A stretch of 64,000 nucleotides of DNA from an uncultured Ellagibacter sp. (GCF_934617235.1 NZ_CAKTTZ010000001.1:62001-126000), one strand, 5' to 3'; counted from the stretch's first letter, positions 27,751-36,966 are shown. Program-made: numbers and translations. The notes: generated by a model not told the origin, from the letters alone.

Positions 27751-29268
27751 CTACCTCATGTTGGAAGCGTAAGGAGCCTTGTCCTTCAGAAGGACGTCGT
27801 GCGCGCCGCCCTCGACGATCGACGTGGAGCTGATCACCGTGAGCTTGGCCTTGTCCTGGAACTCGGGGATGGTAAGCGCGCCGCAGTTGCACATGGTCGA
27901 CTTGATCTTCAGCAGCGTGACCGCGATGTTGTCCTTAAGCGGGCCGGCGTAGGGCACGTAGCTGTCGACGCCCTCTTCGAACGACAGGCTCTTCTTGCCG
28001 CCCAGGTCGTAACGGCCCCAGTTGCGGGCACGGGCCGAACCTTCGCCCCAGTACTCCTTCATGTAGGTGCCGTTGACCATGACCTTGGCCGACGGGGACT
28101 CGTCGAAGCGGGCGAAGTAGCGGCCCAGCATGACGAAGTCGGCGCCCATGGCCAGGGCAAGCGAGATGTGGTGGTCGTAGACGATGCCGCCGTCGGAGCA
28201 GATGGGCACGTAGATGCCCGTTTCCTTGAAGTACTCATCGCGCGCCTTGGCAACCTCGATGGTCGCCGTCGCCTGACCGCGACCGATGCCCTTGGTCTCG
28301 CGCGTGATGCAGATGGAGCCGCCGCCGATACCGATCTTCACGAAGTCAGCGCCCGCCTCGGCCAAGAAGCGGAAGCCCTCGCCGTCGACCACGTTGCCGG
28401 CGCCGATCTTCACGGAGTCGCCGTAATGCTCGCGCACCCACTCGATCGTCATCTTCTGCCAGTCGGAATAGCCCTCGGACGAGTCGATGCACAGCACGTC
28501 GGCGCCCGCCTCGACCAGCGCGGGAATGCGCTCGGCATAGTCGCGGGAGTTGATGCCGGCACCCACGATGTAGCGCTTGTGAGCATCGAGCATTTCGTTG
28601 GGGTTCGACTTGTGGGAATCGTAGTCCTTGCGGAACACCATGTAGGCGAGCGTGTCGTCGTCGTTCACGAGCGGCAGCGAATTCAGCTTGTGATCCCAGA
28701 TGATATCGTTAGCGACCTTTAAGGAAGTGTCCGCGGGCGCCACGATCAGCTTCTCGCGCGGAGTCATGAACTCGGAAACCTTCTCGTCGCCGCTCATGCG
28801 GGAAAGGCGGTAATCGCGCTCGGTGACCACGCCGAGCAGCTTGCCGTGCGCCGTACCGTCATCGGTGACGGGCATGGTGGAGTGGTCGGTTGCCTCTTTC
28901 AGAGCCACGACTTCGTTGAGCGTCATATCGGGGGAAAGGTTGGCATCGGACTCGACGAAGCCAGCCTTGTAGTCCTTCACACGCTTGACCATGGCAGCTT
29001 CCTGCTCGATGGTCTGGTTGCCGTAGATGAAGGAAAGGCCGCCCTCGGTGGCAAGGGCCACGGCCATGTTGTCGTCAGAGACGGCGGCCATGATAGCGGA
29101 CACCATCGGGATGTTCAGCGAAAGCGGGCACTCCTCTTCGCCCTTGCGATACTTGACGAGCGGCGTTTTCAGGCTGACCGACGCCGGAATGCACGTAGCA
29201 GGCGTGTGACCAGGCACCAAAAGATACTCGTTGAACGTGCGTGACGGCTCGTCATAGTAGTAAGCCAT
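27751..29268 (-). CDS. guaB: IMP dehydrogenase
   Basis: 505 residues. It oxidises IMP to XMP, the committed step of GMP synthesis, in the cytoplasm. The TIM barrel is interrupted by a CBS pair at about residues 105-225 (MPVTDDG, SLPLVNDD). The catalytic loop GIGGGSICITRETKGIGRG contains Cys320, and the flap ARARNWGRYD is present. Gly instead of Pro in the usual GIGPGS is a small variation. AAGGAG lies 11 bases before the ATG, and a TATAAT at 29316-29321 serves as -10. Confidence 0.95.
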   Translation of the reverse strand: MAYYYDEPSRTFNEYLLVPGHTPATCIPASVSLKTPLVKYRKGEEECPLSLNIPMVSAIMAAVSDDNMAVALATEGGLSFIYGNQTIEQEAAMVKRVKDYKAGFVESDANLSPDMTLNEVVALKEATDHSTMPVTDDGTAHGKLLGVVTERDYRLSRMSGDEKVSEFMTPREKLIVAPADTSLKVANDIIWDHKLNSLPLVNDDDTLAYMVFRKDYDSHKSNPNEMLDAHKRYIVGAGINSRDYAERIPALVEAGADVLCIDSSEGYSDWQKMTIEWVREHYGDSVKIGAGNVVDGEGFRFLAEAGADFVKIGIGGGSICITRETKGIGRGQATATIEVAKARDEYFKETGIYVPICSDGGIVYDHHISLALAMGADFVMLGRYFARFDESPSAKVMVNGTYMKEYWGEGSARARNWGRYDLGGKKSLSFEEGVDSYVPYAGPLKDNIAVTLLKIKSTMCNCGALTIPEFQDKAKLTVISSTSIVEGGAHDVLLKDKAPYASNMR

Positions 29269-29315
29269 GGGGAATATGCTCCTTCGCGAATGGGACGACT
29301 ATAGTGTTGTTCGAC

Positions 29316-29321
29316 ATTATA
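29316..29321 (-). promoter_or_regulatory. -10 element of guaB
   Basis: A perfect TATAAT on the minus strand, 48 bases upstream of the guaB start. No consensus -35 hexamer is evident at 17 bases. Confidence 0.5.
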
Positions 29322-29483
29322 GACACCCCGTCGCAGCTTGCGCGAGACGCAACGGCGAAATACCCGCGTTTTCGGAGAAATTCCCGCAAGTCGAAACGCG
29401 CGAACGGGGGAAGGGGAGCGCGACGCGGCCTACCTACGCGGGAAGAGGCGCAAAGCCGAACGGAGGACGCGGCGCGGCGCAAC

Positions 29484-31106
29484 CTAGCGACGTGGGGAGC
29501 GCGGCGTGCGAGGCTTGGCTGAGGTGTCGCGGGCACGGCGCCGACGCGCGGACCCCTCGCGCTCGCGCGAACGGCCGGATTCCCCACGCTCCCGTGCGCG
29601 GCTTTCCCGCTCGCGAGCAGCACCTTCCCCATCACGCGCGGGCCCCTCAGCTCGCTCGCCCGAAGCGGCAGCGCGGCGCTCGGAACCCTCGCGCTCGACG
29701 GAGTCTTCCCCGGTCGTCACAACGTGCCCAACCACGCGCGTTGCGTGCGCGGCGGCTTCCTGCTTATCTCGCTCGGCCAAAGCCATACGAACCTTGCCAT
29801 ATTCCCAGACCAGGAGCACAAGCAGGATGCACATCACGATGAGATACCCGATGATGGCACCCGGCAGCCCCGTGAAATTCACCAGCAAAACCGGCACGAA
29901 CAGCGAGAACCCGAACGTGATCAGGTAAAGCTTCGTCACCGTACGCTGCTGGCGCAACACCGTGACCACCTGGTAGAGGAAATCGATGCAAGCGGTCACG
30001 CCGCCGGCGGCAAGCATGATGAAAACGAGTCCGCGGAACTGCTCGAAATCGATGCCGTAAAGGAAGCTCATAATCGTGATGCCGATCCATCCCATGATGA
30101 ACGCCATCGCGACGGTAATGCCCAAAATCACCGCCACGATCACCACGATGATCATGTCGAATCGCTTGCGCTTTTCGGGGTCGGCCCACACGGCGGCCAT
30201 CTTCACGAGCATCGGCTTGTAGATAAGCTGCGCGGTGAGTAGGATGCCCATGGCCGGGAAGTAGAGTACGTTGTAGTAGAGCTGGTTGTCGTAGGAAAGC
30301 ACGCCCTCCATGACGAACTTCGGCATGTTGTCGATGAGCGAGTAGAGGAACAGCGCTACGAACAACGGGGCGCACTGTTTGAACAGCGTGACGACGCTGT
30401 CGAAGTTCACGCGCGCCGACCTGGGCGTTTCCCAAATGGCAAGCGGCAAGGTGAGCACGATGAACGAAATGCCAGCGGCGACGGCCATGGCGATGCACGA
30501 AACGCTGACACTGCGCGTGATGAACAGCGCGACGGAGAACACCACAAGCACGAGCACCGAACGGAATGCCTGCGAGATACCCGCGAGATAGAGCTTGTCC
30601 TTCTGCTGAAGGCGTCCCTCGTAGACGTCGGCTAAGCCATCGACCATCTTGTAGACGTACACGCCCATGCTGATCGTGAACATTTCGCCCGCGTATCCCC
30701 TGATGGCGCAATATATCCACCCGACGATGAGCATCGCCGCGCAGGTGATCCAACGGTTGATCTGGTAATCCGAGAACGAATGCGCCTCGTCCAAGTCGGA
30801 AATCTGGTAGGTGCGCACGCCGTAATTCGCGAGGATCATGAGCAGCGAGCCCGTCACGAATGCAAGCGAGAACATGCCGGCGAGCTCCACGCCCGCAAGC
30901 TGCGTCACCACGATGGTGAGGACGGGGAACACCATGCCCCACGCGCTCGTGCCGATTGTGTTACATATATAGTCGCGCGTCGTGCGGTGCGAGGCATACT
31001 CGGCCGGCTGATCGGCGAGCTCGCCTTCGGTTACCGCCCCCAAAAGACGGTTGCACCAACCGTTGATAGCGCGTGTGAGGAAAAATTTATTCGGGTCGAA
31101 TGCCAT
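29484..31106 (-). CDS. MOP-superfamily flippase-like membrane protein with Arg/Glu-rich tail
   Basis: 540 residues. Residues 1-450 have 12 or more membrane helices in the style of Wzx/MurJ/polysaccharide exporters (ANYGVRTYQIS, ISQAFRSVLVLVVF). The family flips lipid-linked oligosaccharides across the membrane. The last ~85 residues are almost purely Arg, Glu, Gly, Ser and Ala (runs such as RERESRARERGESGR), predicted disordered and cytoplasmic, which is not a family feature. AAGGGA precedes the ATG. The 215-base gap to guaB has no terminator I can call. Confidence 0.72.
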   Translation of the reverse strand: MAFDPNKFFLTRAINGWCNRLLGAVTEGELADQPAEYASHRTTRDYICNTIGTSAWGMVFPVLTIVVTQLAGVELAGMFSLAFVTGSLLMILANYGVRTYQISDLDEAHSFSDYQINRWITCAAMLIVGWIYCAIRGYAGEMFTISMGVYVYKMVDGLADVYEGRLQQKDKLYLAGISQAFRSVLVLVVFSVALFITRSVSVSCIAMAVAAGISFIVLTLPLAIWETPRSARVNFDSVVTLFKQCAPLFVALFLYSLIDNMPKFVMEGVLSYDNQLYYNVLYFPAMGILLTAQLIYKPMLVKMAAVWADPEKRKRFDMIIVVIVAVILGITVAMAFIMGWIGITIMSFLYGIDFEQFRGLVFIMLAAGGVTACIDFLYQVVTVLRQQRTVTKLYLITFGFSLFVPVLLVNFTGLPGAIIGYLIVMCILLVLLVWEYGKVRMALAERDKQEAAAHATRVVGHVVTTGEDSVEREGSERRAAASGERAEGPARDGEGAARERESRARERGESGRSREREGSARRRRARDTSAKPRTPRSPRR

Positions 31107-31198
31107 GGAATCGCGCGTGCTGTCCCTTCGTGTCGTGTCTCATCCAAGGATTATAGAAGCGTCTTCTTCGCACTTCGCCAATTTGCACAGAAAGCCAA

Positions 31199-31228
31199 GA
31201 AGCCGAGCCCCCGGGAGGACTCGGCTTC
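31199..31228 (-). terminator. Terminator of the rubrerythrin gene
   Basis: A perfect 9-bp stem, GAAGCCGAG / CTCGGCTTC, encloses a GC-rich 12-base loop. On the minus strand it is followed by TTGGCTTT. Confidence 0.65.
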
Positions 31229-31321
31229 GTGTGTTTCACGTGGAACGCGCGGGGTGCGCTCGCGCTCGCATGACACTGCGGCAGCCCGCTCGCCGCGAGT
31301 CACGCGCGTCAAACCATGCGA

Positions 31322-31930
31322 CTAGAAGCGCTGGAACTTCGCCTTCGGAGCGCCGCAGATCGGGCACTTCTCGAAATCCTCGCCCTTGTGGATGTAGCCG
31401 CAGCCCGGGCAGAGGTAGTACGCGTCGTCATCAGCGGCGTCGATGTTGTTGTAAGCCTCGAGGTACTTCTCAGCGTGAACAGCCTCGGCGAGCTTTGCCT
31501 TGGTGAACACCTTGACAGCCTTGGCGTGGCCCTCTTCCTGCGCCTTCTTGATGAAGGTGGGGTACATGTCGGAGGTCTCGAAGATCTCGCCGTTGGCGGA
31601 GGCGATCAGGTTGAGGTCGATAGCCTCGGGAGCCGGAGCCTCGGCGGTCGGGCGGACGTAGGAGGGATCTTCGGCTTCAACCAGGGAAGCCTCGAGGTTG
31701 ATGTGAATCTGCTCGGCGGCAGAGGTAGCCTCCCACAGGCGTGCGAGCTGGTCGAAGCCCTGCTCCTTCGCGGCCTTGGCGAAGGCGGCGTACTTGGCAG
31801 AAGCGCCGGTCTCGCCAGCGACGGCGGCCTTCAGGTTCTCGAGCGTGGTGCCCGCCTTGGTGGCGGCGTCGGCAACAGCGTTGAAGTTGCTGGAGTTCTC
31901 AGCGGTAGGAAGTTCGGTGCGAAGGTTCAT
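31322..31930 (-). CDS. rbr: Rubrerythrin
   Basis: 202 residues. The N-terminal ferritin-like diiron domain (about 1-155) has helix Glu motifs such as AGETGASAKYAAFA and EEGHAKAVKVF. The C-terminal rubredoxin domain (about 160-202) has CPGCG and CPICG for a Fe(Cys)4 site. It reduces hydrogen peroxide in anaerobes using reduced ferredoxin or rubredoxin, in the cytoplasm. GAGAGGGG precedes the ATG, and a Fur/PerR-like palindrome lies 49-71 bases upstream. Confidence 0.95.
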   Translation of the reverse strand: MNLRTELPTAENSSNFNAVADAATKAGTTLENLKAAVAGETGASAKYAAFAKAAKEQGFDQLARLWEATSAAEQIHINLEASLVEAEDPSYVRPTAEAPAPEAIDLNLIASANGEIFETSDMYPTFIKKAQEEGHAKAVKVFTKAKLAEAVHAEKYLEAYNNIDAADDDAYYLCPGCGYIHKGEDFEKCPICGAPKAKFQRF

Positions 31931-31978
31931 AACGTGCCCCTCTCAATTGTTCTTGCTAACTGTTTTGTTAACCTCGTC

Positions 31979-32001
31979 TTATTGAGAATTTATCTCAATA
32001 A
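31979..32001. promoter_or_regulatory. Fur/PerR-family-like operator upstream of rubrerythrin
   Basis: A perfect 23-bp palindrome, TTATTGAGA-N5-TCTCAATAA. It resembles Fur-superfamily boxes (TGAGAAT...ATTCTCA type), and its place before a peroxidase gene fits PerR control. A second inverted repeat, GGAACT-N6-AGTTCC, lies at 32002-32019. Protein identity is inferred. Confidence 0.65.
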
Positions 32002-32154
32002 GGAACTATACTCAGTTCCCGACCTGTTCGCAAGTCGCGCAAGCCGCATTCGCTTGCAATTCGCAGAACGTTCACATCCGCCGAGGCGCAGGCGTCGTGC
32101 ACTATAATTGGCCGCATCACGATACGCCTTGGACAACACGAAAGGCTGAAGGAC

Positions 32155-33594
32155 ATGGAACACGAAGTAGCTTGGAAGAAATACGACGAGGTCGACCTCG
32201 AGGCTCTTGAGGGACTGGCCAGCAATTACATCGACTTCATTTCGGAGAACAAAACCGAGCGGCGCTGCGCTGCGACCGCCATCCGCATGACAGAGGAAGC
32301 GGGCTACGTCTCGCTCGCCGACGCCGTCCGCGAAGGGCGCGCGCTTTCTGCGGGCGACAAGGTATGGGCGCACTCCCACGGCAAGGCCCTCATCCTGGTG
32401 CAGCTGGGCAGCAAGCCTTTAAGCGAGGGCATGAACATCCTGGGCGCGCACATCGACAGCCCGCGCCTCGACCTAAAGCAGAACCCGCTCTACGAGAGCA
32501 ACGGTTTCGCGCTGCTGGACACGCACTATTACGGCGGCATCAAGAACTACCAGTGGGTTACCCTCCCGCTCGCCATGCAGGGCGTCATCGCGAAGAAGGA
32601 CGGCACGGTCGTGGACGTGAATGTGGGCGACGACGAGGAAGATCCCGTCTTCTGCGTGTCTGACCTGCTCATTCACCTTGCAAGCCAGCAGATGGACAAG
32701 AAGGGCAACAAGATTGTCGAAGGCGAGGACTTAGACATCCTCATCGGCAACCGCCCGCTTTCCATCAATGGCGAAGGCGAGGACGGCGAGGACGCGAAAG
32801 GCAAGGACACTGAGAATAAAGACGTCGCCAAGGAGCCGGTGAAGGCCTTTGCGCTGAAGCTTCTGGCTGACAAGTACGGCATCGAGGAAGAGGACTTCCT
32901 TTCCGCGGAAATCGAGATGGTGCCAGCAGGACGTGCCCGTGAGCTGGGATTCGACCGCAGCATGGTCATCGGCTACGGGCAGGACGACCGCGTGTGCGCC
33001 TACACCTCACTCGTCGCGCAGCTCGAGGCGCCAGCGAATCTGGCGAAGACGGCTGTTACCGTACTCGTCGACAAGGAGGAGATCGGCAGCGTGGGCGCCA
33101 CCGGTATGGCGTCGAACTTCTTCGAGAACACCATCGCCGAGATTATGGAACTTGCCGGCGAAGGCGGGATGCTCCCGCTGCGACGTGCTCTTTCCGCGTC
33201 GAGCATGCTCTCTTCCGATGTCTCGGCCGGCTTTGACCCCGCCTACGCGAGCGTGTTCGAGCCGAAGAACGCGGCGTTTCTCGGGCGCGGACTCGTGTTC
33301 AACAAATACACGGGCGCCCGCGGGAAGAGCGGCAGCAATGACGCAAGCGCGGAATATGTGGCGCGCGTACGTCGCGTGATGGACGACGCGGGCGTGTCGT
33401 TCCAGACCGCTGAGCTGGGCAAAGTCGATACGGGCGGCGGCGGAACGATTGCGTACCTGCCCGCGAAGTACGGCATGGACGTCATCGACTCGGGCGTCGC
33501 CGTGCTTTCCATGCACGCGCCTTGGGAAGTGACGAGCAAGGCCGATATCTACGAGGCCTACAAAGGCTACCTGGCGTTTCTAAAGAACGCATAA
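32155..33594 (+). CDS. M18-family aspartyl aminopeptidase-like metallopeptidase
   Basis: 479 residues. M18 enzymes are dodecameric dizinc aminopeptidases that remove N-terminal residues from peptides in the cytoplasm. Seen: the metal-ligand motif GAHIDSPRLDLK near residue 100, the catalytic/metal DKEEIGSVGATGM near 305, and a C-terminal VLSMHAPWE carrying the last metal histidine. An acidic insert (about residues 203-222, GEGEDGEDAKGKDTENKD) interrupts the dimerisation region. AAGGAC precedes the ATG. It is divergent from rubrerythrin. Confidence 0.9.
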   Translation: MEHEVAWKKYDEVDLEALEGLASNYIDFISENKTERRCAATAIRMTEEAGYVSLADAVREGRALSAGDKVWAHSHGKALILVQLGSKPLSEGMNILGAHIDSPRLDLKQNPLYESNGFALLDTHYYGGIKNYQWVTLPLAMQGVIAKKDGTVVDVNVGDDEEDPVFCVSDLLIHLASQQMDKKGNKIVEGEDLDILIGNRPLSINGEGEDGEDAKGKDTENKDVAKEPVKAFALKLLADKYGIEEEDFLSAEIEMVPAGRARELGFDRSMVIGYGQDDRVCAYTSLVAQLEAPANLAKTAVTVLVDKEEIGSVGATGMASNFFENTIAEIMELAGEGGMLPLRRALSASSMLSSDVSAGFDPAYASVFEPKNAAFLGRGLVFNKYTGARGKSGSNDASAEYVARVRRVMDDAGVSFQTAELGKVDTGGGGTIAYLPAKYGMDVIDSGVAVLSMHAPWEVTSKADIYEAYKGYLAFLKNA

Positions 33595-33605
33595 AGGCGA
33601 GAAGG

Positions 33606-33645
33606 CTGTCGGCGGCCGCGAAGCGAGGGACGCTGCCGCCGACAG
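33606..33645. repeat. GC-rich inverted repeat after the aminopeptidase gene
   Basis: CTGTCGGCGGC is a perfect inverted copy of GCCGCCGACAG around 18 bases. There is no T-tract. It lies 12 bases after the stop codon. Confidence 0.45.
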
Positions 33646-33742
33646 GTGGTGGCGTCCGCTGAGCGGGAAGCTGGCTGCCAGACTTGCCGGCGAACTGAAC
33701 ACGCCTGCGGCGAAGGCCAGCCCACAGGCATGCCGCGGAACG

Positions 33743-33777
33743 AAACGGGCTGCTCAGTCAGGCTGAGCAGCCCGTTT
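33743..33777. terminator. Terminator between converging aminopeptidase and ATPase genes
   Basis: A perfect 15-bp stem, AAACGGGCTGCTCAG / CTGAGCAGCCCGTTT, with a 5-base loop and TTTT on the plus strand. The A-rich left flank lets it serve both directions. Confidence 0.88.
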
Positions 33778-33855
33778 TAGATTCGCAGGGGAGAGCAAGC
33801 GAATCATGATAATATCCCGACTCGCATTCACTTACTTGAAACACGAGAAACATCT

Positions 33856-35151
33856 TTAAGCACCAAGCATCGCTGCAGGAATCACGCACACGCCATCGTC
33901 GCGCTGATATGCTATGCTTCCACGGCCAACCACCACTGCCAAAAATGCTGGCTCTGCGTTTTTGGCTGCGGGATTCAACGCAACCTTGTCACGAAGCGAA
34001 AGCAGGGACTTTGCCCCCTCGTCGGCCTTGGTGTCAGACAGCTTGATCTCGACACCTCCCCAGACGCCACCGCATTCCACGATTGCATCGACTTCAAGAC
34101 CAGTATTATCTCGGTAGTAGAATAGTTCGTTCCCTATACCCGAATAAGAGGAGAGGAATACGCGCAAATCGCGGATGACCAAATTTTCGAATAGCATTCC
34201 GAGAGTTTGCGTGTCGCGCAAAAGTCTCGTGGGCTCAGCTCCTAAAAGAGCCGCCGCCAATGATGGGTCACAGAAGTAACGCTTCGGCTTTACTCGAGCG
34301 CGCGCCTTTCCACGCATGGGGGGCGACCAACCACGCAGCTCTTCTGTTATGTTCAACCGATCAAACAGCTCAAGATATGATGCTATCGTCTCATCGGTCG
34401 GCACCGCCTCTCCATTCGACATATCTTTTGCGAGGGTTTTGTAAGTAACAGCCTGACTCTCGTTGAGCGCGAGAGCTCGCATGAGAGCGAGCGCAATTGC
34501 AGGCGATCTGCCTTCCTCTATAACATTGACATCAAGCACCGACTGAATATATTGCGACGCGGTCTCGCCTGCAGCCTCGTCGGAAAGACCAAGATTTGCA
34601 GGCCAACCGCCGCGGCAGCACCACCGAGCAACATCAAGGAGCCCCGACTCTTTTCTTGCGGGGACAACCGCTTCTCCGTTGAGCAAGGACGAAAGCGACA
34701 CCATGGCCTCACCATCACCTGATTCGCATAATGTCATGGGGCGCATTGACAAGCGAGCAATTCTACCGGTTCCCGAATGGCGAACCTTTTGGCGCTCATC
34801 CTTTTTCAAGGCGGTTGAGCCCGTAAAAAGAAGGATTCCGCGCTTATTGCCCGCCTCATCCACAAAACGACGCGCAGCGTCCCAAACCTCAGGCACCTCT
34901 TGCCATTCGTCAACGAGATGCGGGGGATCACCGAGCAACGCAAGCGTTGGGTCAAGTTCAGCCGCTTCCCGTTGCACAGGGTCATCAAGCTTGGTCATGC
35001 TGGCGCTTCGCGACATTGCCGTCCACGTCTTCCCGCACCATTTAGGACCATTAATCTCAACGCAGCCAAACGCCTCCATCAGAGCGTCAAGCCGCCGCTC
35101 GATCAGGCGAGGCCTATAGCCTTCTGGCGTGAGGGTTTTTGCTCTTCTCAT
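33856..35151 (-). CDS. ATP-binding protein with DUF4143 domain
   Basis: 431 residues. An AAA-like N-terminal domain has a variant P-loop, GPKWCGKT, near residue 37 and a Walker-B-like HLVDEWQEV. The C-terminal DUF4143 domain has LFENLVIRDLRVF and YYRDNTGLEVDAIVE, an endonuclease-like fold motif. The cellular function of this widespread family is unknown. AAGGATG precedes the ATG. The gene and its leader are richer in A+T than their neighbours, in keeping with accessory DNA. Confidence 0.82.
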   Translation of the reverse strand: MRRAKTLTPEGYRPRLIERRLDALMEAFGCVEINGPKWCGKTWTAMSRSASMTKLDDPVQREAAELDPTLALLGDPPHLVDEWQEVPEVWDAARRFVDEAGNKRGILLFTGSTALKKDERQKVRHSGTGRIARLSMRPMTLCESGDGEAMVSLSSLLNGEAVVPARKESGLLDVARWCCRGGWPANLGLSDEAAGETASQYIQSVLDVNVIEEGRSPAIALALMRALALNESQAVTYKTLAKDMSNGEAVPTDETIASYLELFDRLNITEELRGWSPPMRGKARARVKPKRYFCDPSLAAALLGAEPTRLLRDTQTLGMLFENLVIRDLRVFLSSYSGIGNELFYYRDNTGLEVDAIVECGGVWGGVEIKLSDTKADEGAKSLLSLRDKVALNPAAKNAEPAFLAVVVGRGSIAYQRDDGVCVIPAAMLGA

Positions 35152-35223
35152 GATGCCATCCTTCGCCGTTGATGCTCGCTTTTGACCTTTTCGTTATTCC
35201 AGGTCATTATTGTACCGCATTGC

Positions 35224-35314
35224 CATTCGGTATTTCGCAATGTTTTCAACCGTGATTTTGCAACTATTTCATTCGGCATTTTGCAATGTTCTCAACCGGG
35301 TTTTTGCATGAAAC
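35224..35314. repeat. Imperfect tandem repeat, two ~46-bp units
   Basis: The unit starting CATTCGGTATTTCGCAATG at 35224 is repeated at 35270 as CATTCGGCATTTTGCAATG. Both continue with TTYTCAACCG and TTTTTGCA-like segments. It lies in the 301-bp gap 35152-35452, upstream of the DUF4143 gene, and could hold its promoter. The rest of the gap has two CCCCTGTCCCA copies and no gene. Confidence 0.6.
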
Positions 35315-35452
35315 AAGCAGGTTTGATTGCCCGATCCCTGCGCCCCGCGCCCTTAATCCTACGAGTCGCTTTTTCCCTAATGCCCCTGTCCCACGACTGA
35401 GACAAATCACCCGACCCCTGTCCCAGACCCGGAAGTGCGGATACGGCTGGCC

Positions 35453-35995
35453 TTACACGAAATCGTGGCGCAGCACGACCGCACCGCAGTGGCAACCGCG
35501 CGAGGTCCGCTCGACCCAGGCGCGCAAGATGCGACCCTCCCACACGTCGATCTTCGCCACGCATTGCGGGAAGCCCCCGCGGGGTTTGGTCGGCGACCCT
35601 GGGCACAACAGCAAATCCGCCGGACGCGCATCTTTCCCCACCACGATCTCGGGCACATGGGTATGCCCGTGAATGCACACGTTCGGCAACGGATCGCCCG
35701 GCGCGAGCGCACTCGAGCCCGCAAACGTGATGCGCACATCTTGCGGGTAGTGCGCCACGAGAAAGCGTACACCGTCGATGACGGGGTGGGCGAAGCGGCG
35801 CACCGAGGAACCGTACTCGTTGAAATCGTTATTGCCGAGCACGGCCGTCACCGGCGCAAGCGCTTGCAGATCGTGGAAGATTTCGGGGCTGCAGATATCA
35901 CCTGCGTGAATAATGTGCTCACAATCGACAAGCGCGTTGAAAGCCTCAACAGGCAAAAAGCCGTGCGTGTCGGAGATGATGCCGATTCGAGCCAT
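35453..35995 (-). CDS. YfcE/MJ0936-type metallophosphodiesterase
   Basis: 180 residues. Metal-binding motifs of the calcineurin-like fold are in order: GIISDTHG (near 4), HAGDI, LGNND and a C-terminal HGHTHVPE. The family hydrolyses phosphodiesters in the cytoplasm; the natural substrate is unknown. The start at 35995 has GAGG six bases upstream; the in-frame ATG at 36073 is unsupported. Confidence 0.88.
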   Translation of the reverse strand: MARIGIISDTHGFLPVEAFNALVDCEHIIHAGDICSPEIFHDLQALAPVTAVLGNNDFNEYGSSVRRFAHPVIDGVRFLVAHYPQDVRITFAGSSALAPGDPLPNVCIHGHTHVPEIVVGKDARPADLLLCPGSPTKPRGGFPQCVAKIDVWEGRILRAWVERTSRGCHCGAVVLRHDFV

Positions 35996-36177
35996 GCCAC
36001 GCCTCGCTTCCATTCGTCCATTACTCCGCAAAGGATACTCGTTTGGCGAAGATTCGAGAATACCTGTTCGCAATCGCGATGCGAAGCAGGTCTCACTCGT
36101 CCATGATTCGTCTTCCGATTATCTAAGCGTCACTAACTCAAGTTTCCTTCTAGTAAATGTGTCAGGTTTGTGACGAA

Positions 36178-36219
36178 CTGGCACTCTCCATTGACGAGTG
36201 CTAACGAGGAGCTTATAAC
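36178..36219 (+). promoter_or_regulatory. CIRCE operator overlapping the Hsp20 promoter
   Basis: CTGGCACTC-N9-GAGTGCTAA (36178-36204) matches the HrcA-binding CIRCE consensus TTAGCACTC-N9-GAGTGCTAA in 16 of 18 arm positions. A sigma-70-type promoter overlaps it: TTGACG (36191-36196), 17 bases, TATAAC (36214-36219). HrcA repression of the heat-shock gene is the expected outcome. The leader from about 36226 to 36396 is ~170 bases long and holds no supported gene. Confidence 0.88.
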
Positions 36220-36396
36220 GATAGTCGAACAAAGAAGGGACGCCGAGAAGGAGCGAAGGCAAGGCGCCGCAGGGTTTCCGCCAAGCGCGCAGGCACGACA
36301 AGGTTGCCGCCCACCGCGCTGACGCGCAAGCCTGCACAGCCCGAAAGCTTCCGCCCATTCCCAAAAACCCGCGTCCCCCGTTATTAGGAGATGACA

Positions 36397-36849
36397 ATGA
36401 TGACCATGCTTATGCCGACTCGTAGGAATTTCTTCAATGACCTGATGGCCGATCCGTTCGACGCGTTCTTCAACACCCCGTTCACCCCGGCGCCGAAGTC
36501 TTCCTCCACCCTGATGCGCACCGACATCAAGGAGCATGACGACGGCTTCGAAATGACCATTGACCTGCCCGGATTCAAGAAGGAAGATGTCCAGGCGGAG
36601 CTCAAGGACGGCTATTTGACCGTGAACGCCGAGACCAAGACCGAGACCTCCGAAGGCGACGAGAAGAAGGGCACCTGGGTACGCAAGGAGCGCTTCGAGG
36701 GCAAGTGCAGCCGTACGTTCTATGTGGGCGAAGATGTCAAGGAAGAGGACATCAAGGCTCGCTTCGAGAACGGCACGCTCGTGATCGACGTCCCCAAGCC
36801 GCAGCCTCAGCCCAAGCTCGAAGAGAAGAAGACCATCGCCATCGCGTAG
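36397..36849 (+). CDS. Small heat-shock protein, Hsp20/alpha-crystallin family
   Basis: 150 residues. It acts as an ATP-independent holdase chaperone. An alpha-crystallin domain covers about residues 38-140 (MTIDLPGFKKEDVQAEL, GYLTVNAE, RTFYVGEDV, ARFENGTLVIDVPK). AGGAG lies six bases before the ATG at 36397. The CIRCE operator upstream supports the assignment. Confidence 0.93.
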   Translation: MMTMLMPTRRNFFNDLMADPFDAFFNTPFTPAPKSSSTLMRTDIKEHDDGFEMTIDLPGFKKEDVQAELKDGYLTVNAETKTETSEGDEKKGTWVRKERFEGKCSRTFYVGEDVKEEDIKARFENGTLVIDVPKPQPQPKLEEKKTIAIA

Positions 36850-36927
36850 CCTTTCCCTTCTCTCTCGATTTTCCTTTCCCTCTCTTTTCTCCGATTGACG
36901 CTGGGCGCGTCCGATAAGCCCAGCTCG

Positions 36928-36966
36928 AAAGCCCGCAAGGAACCTCCCCTTGCGGGCTTTCTTTTT
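36928..36966 (+). terminator. Terminator of the Hsp20 gene
   Basis: AAAGCCCGCAAGG pairs with CCTTGCGGGCTTT around 7 bases, followed by CTTTTT. Confidence 0.92.
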
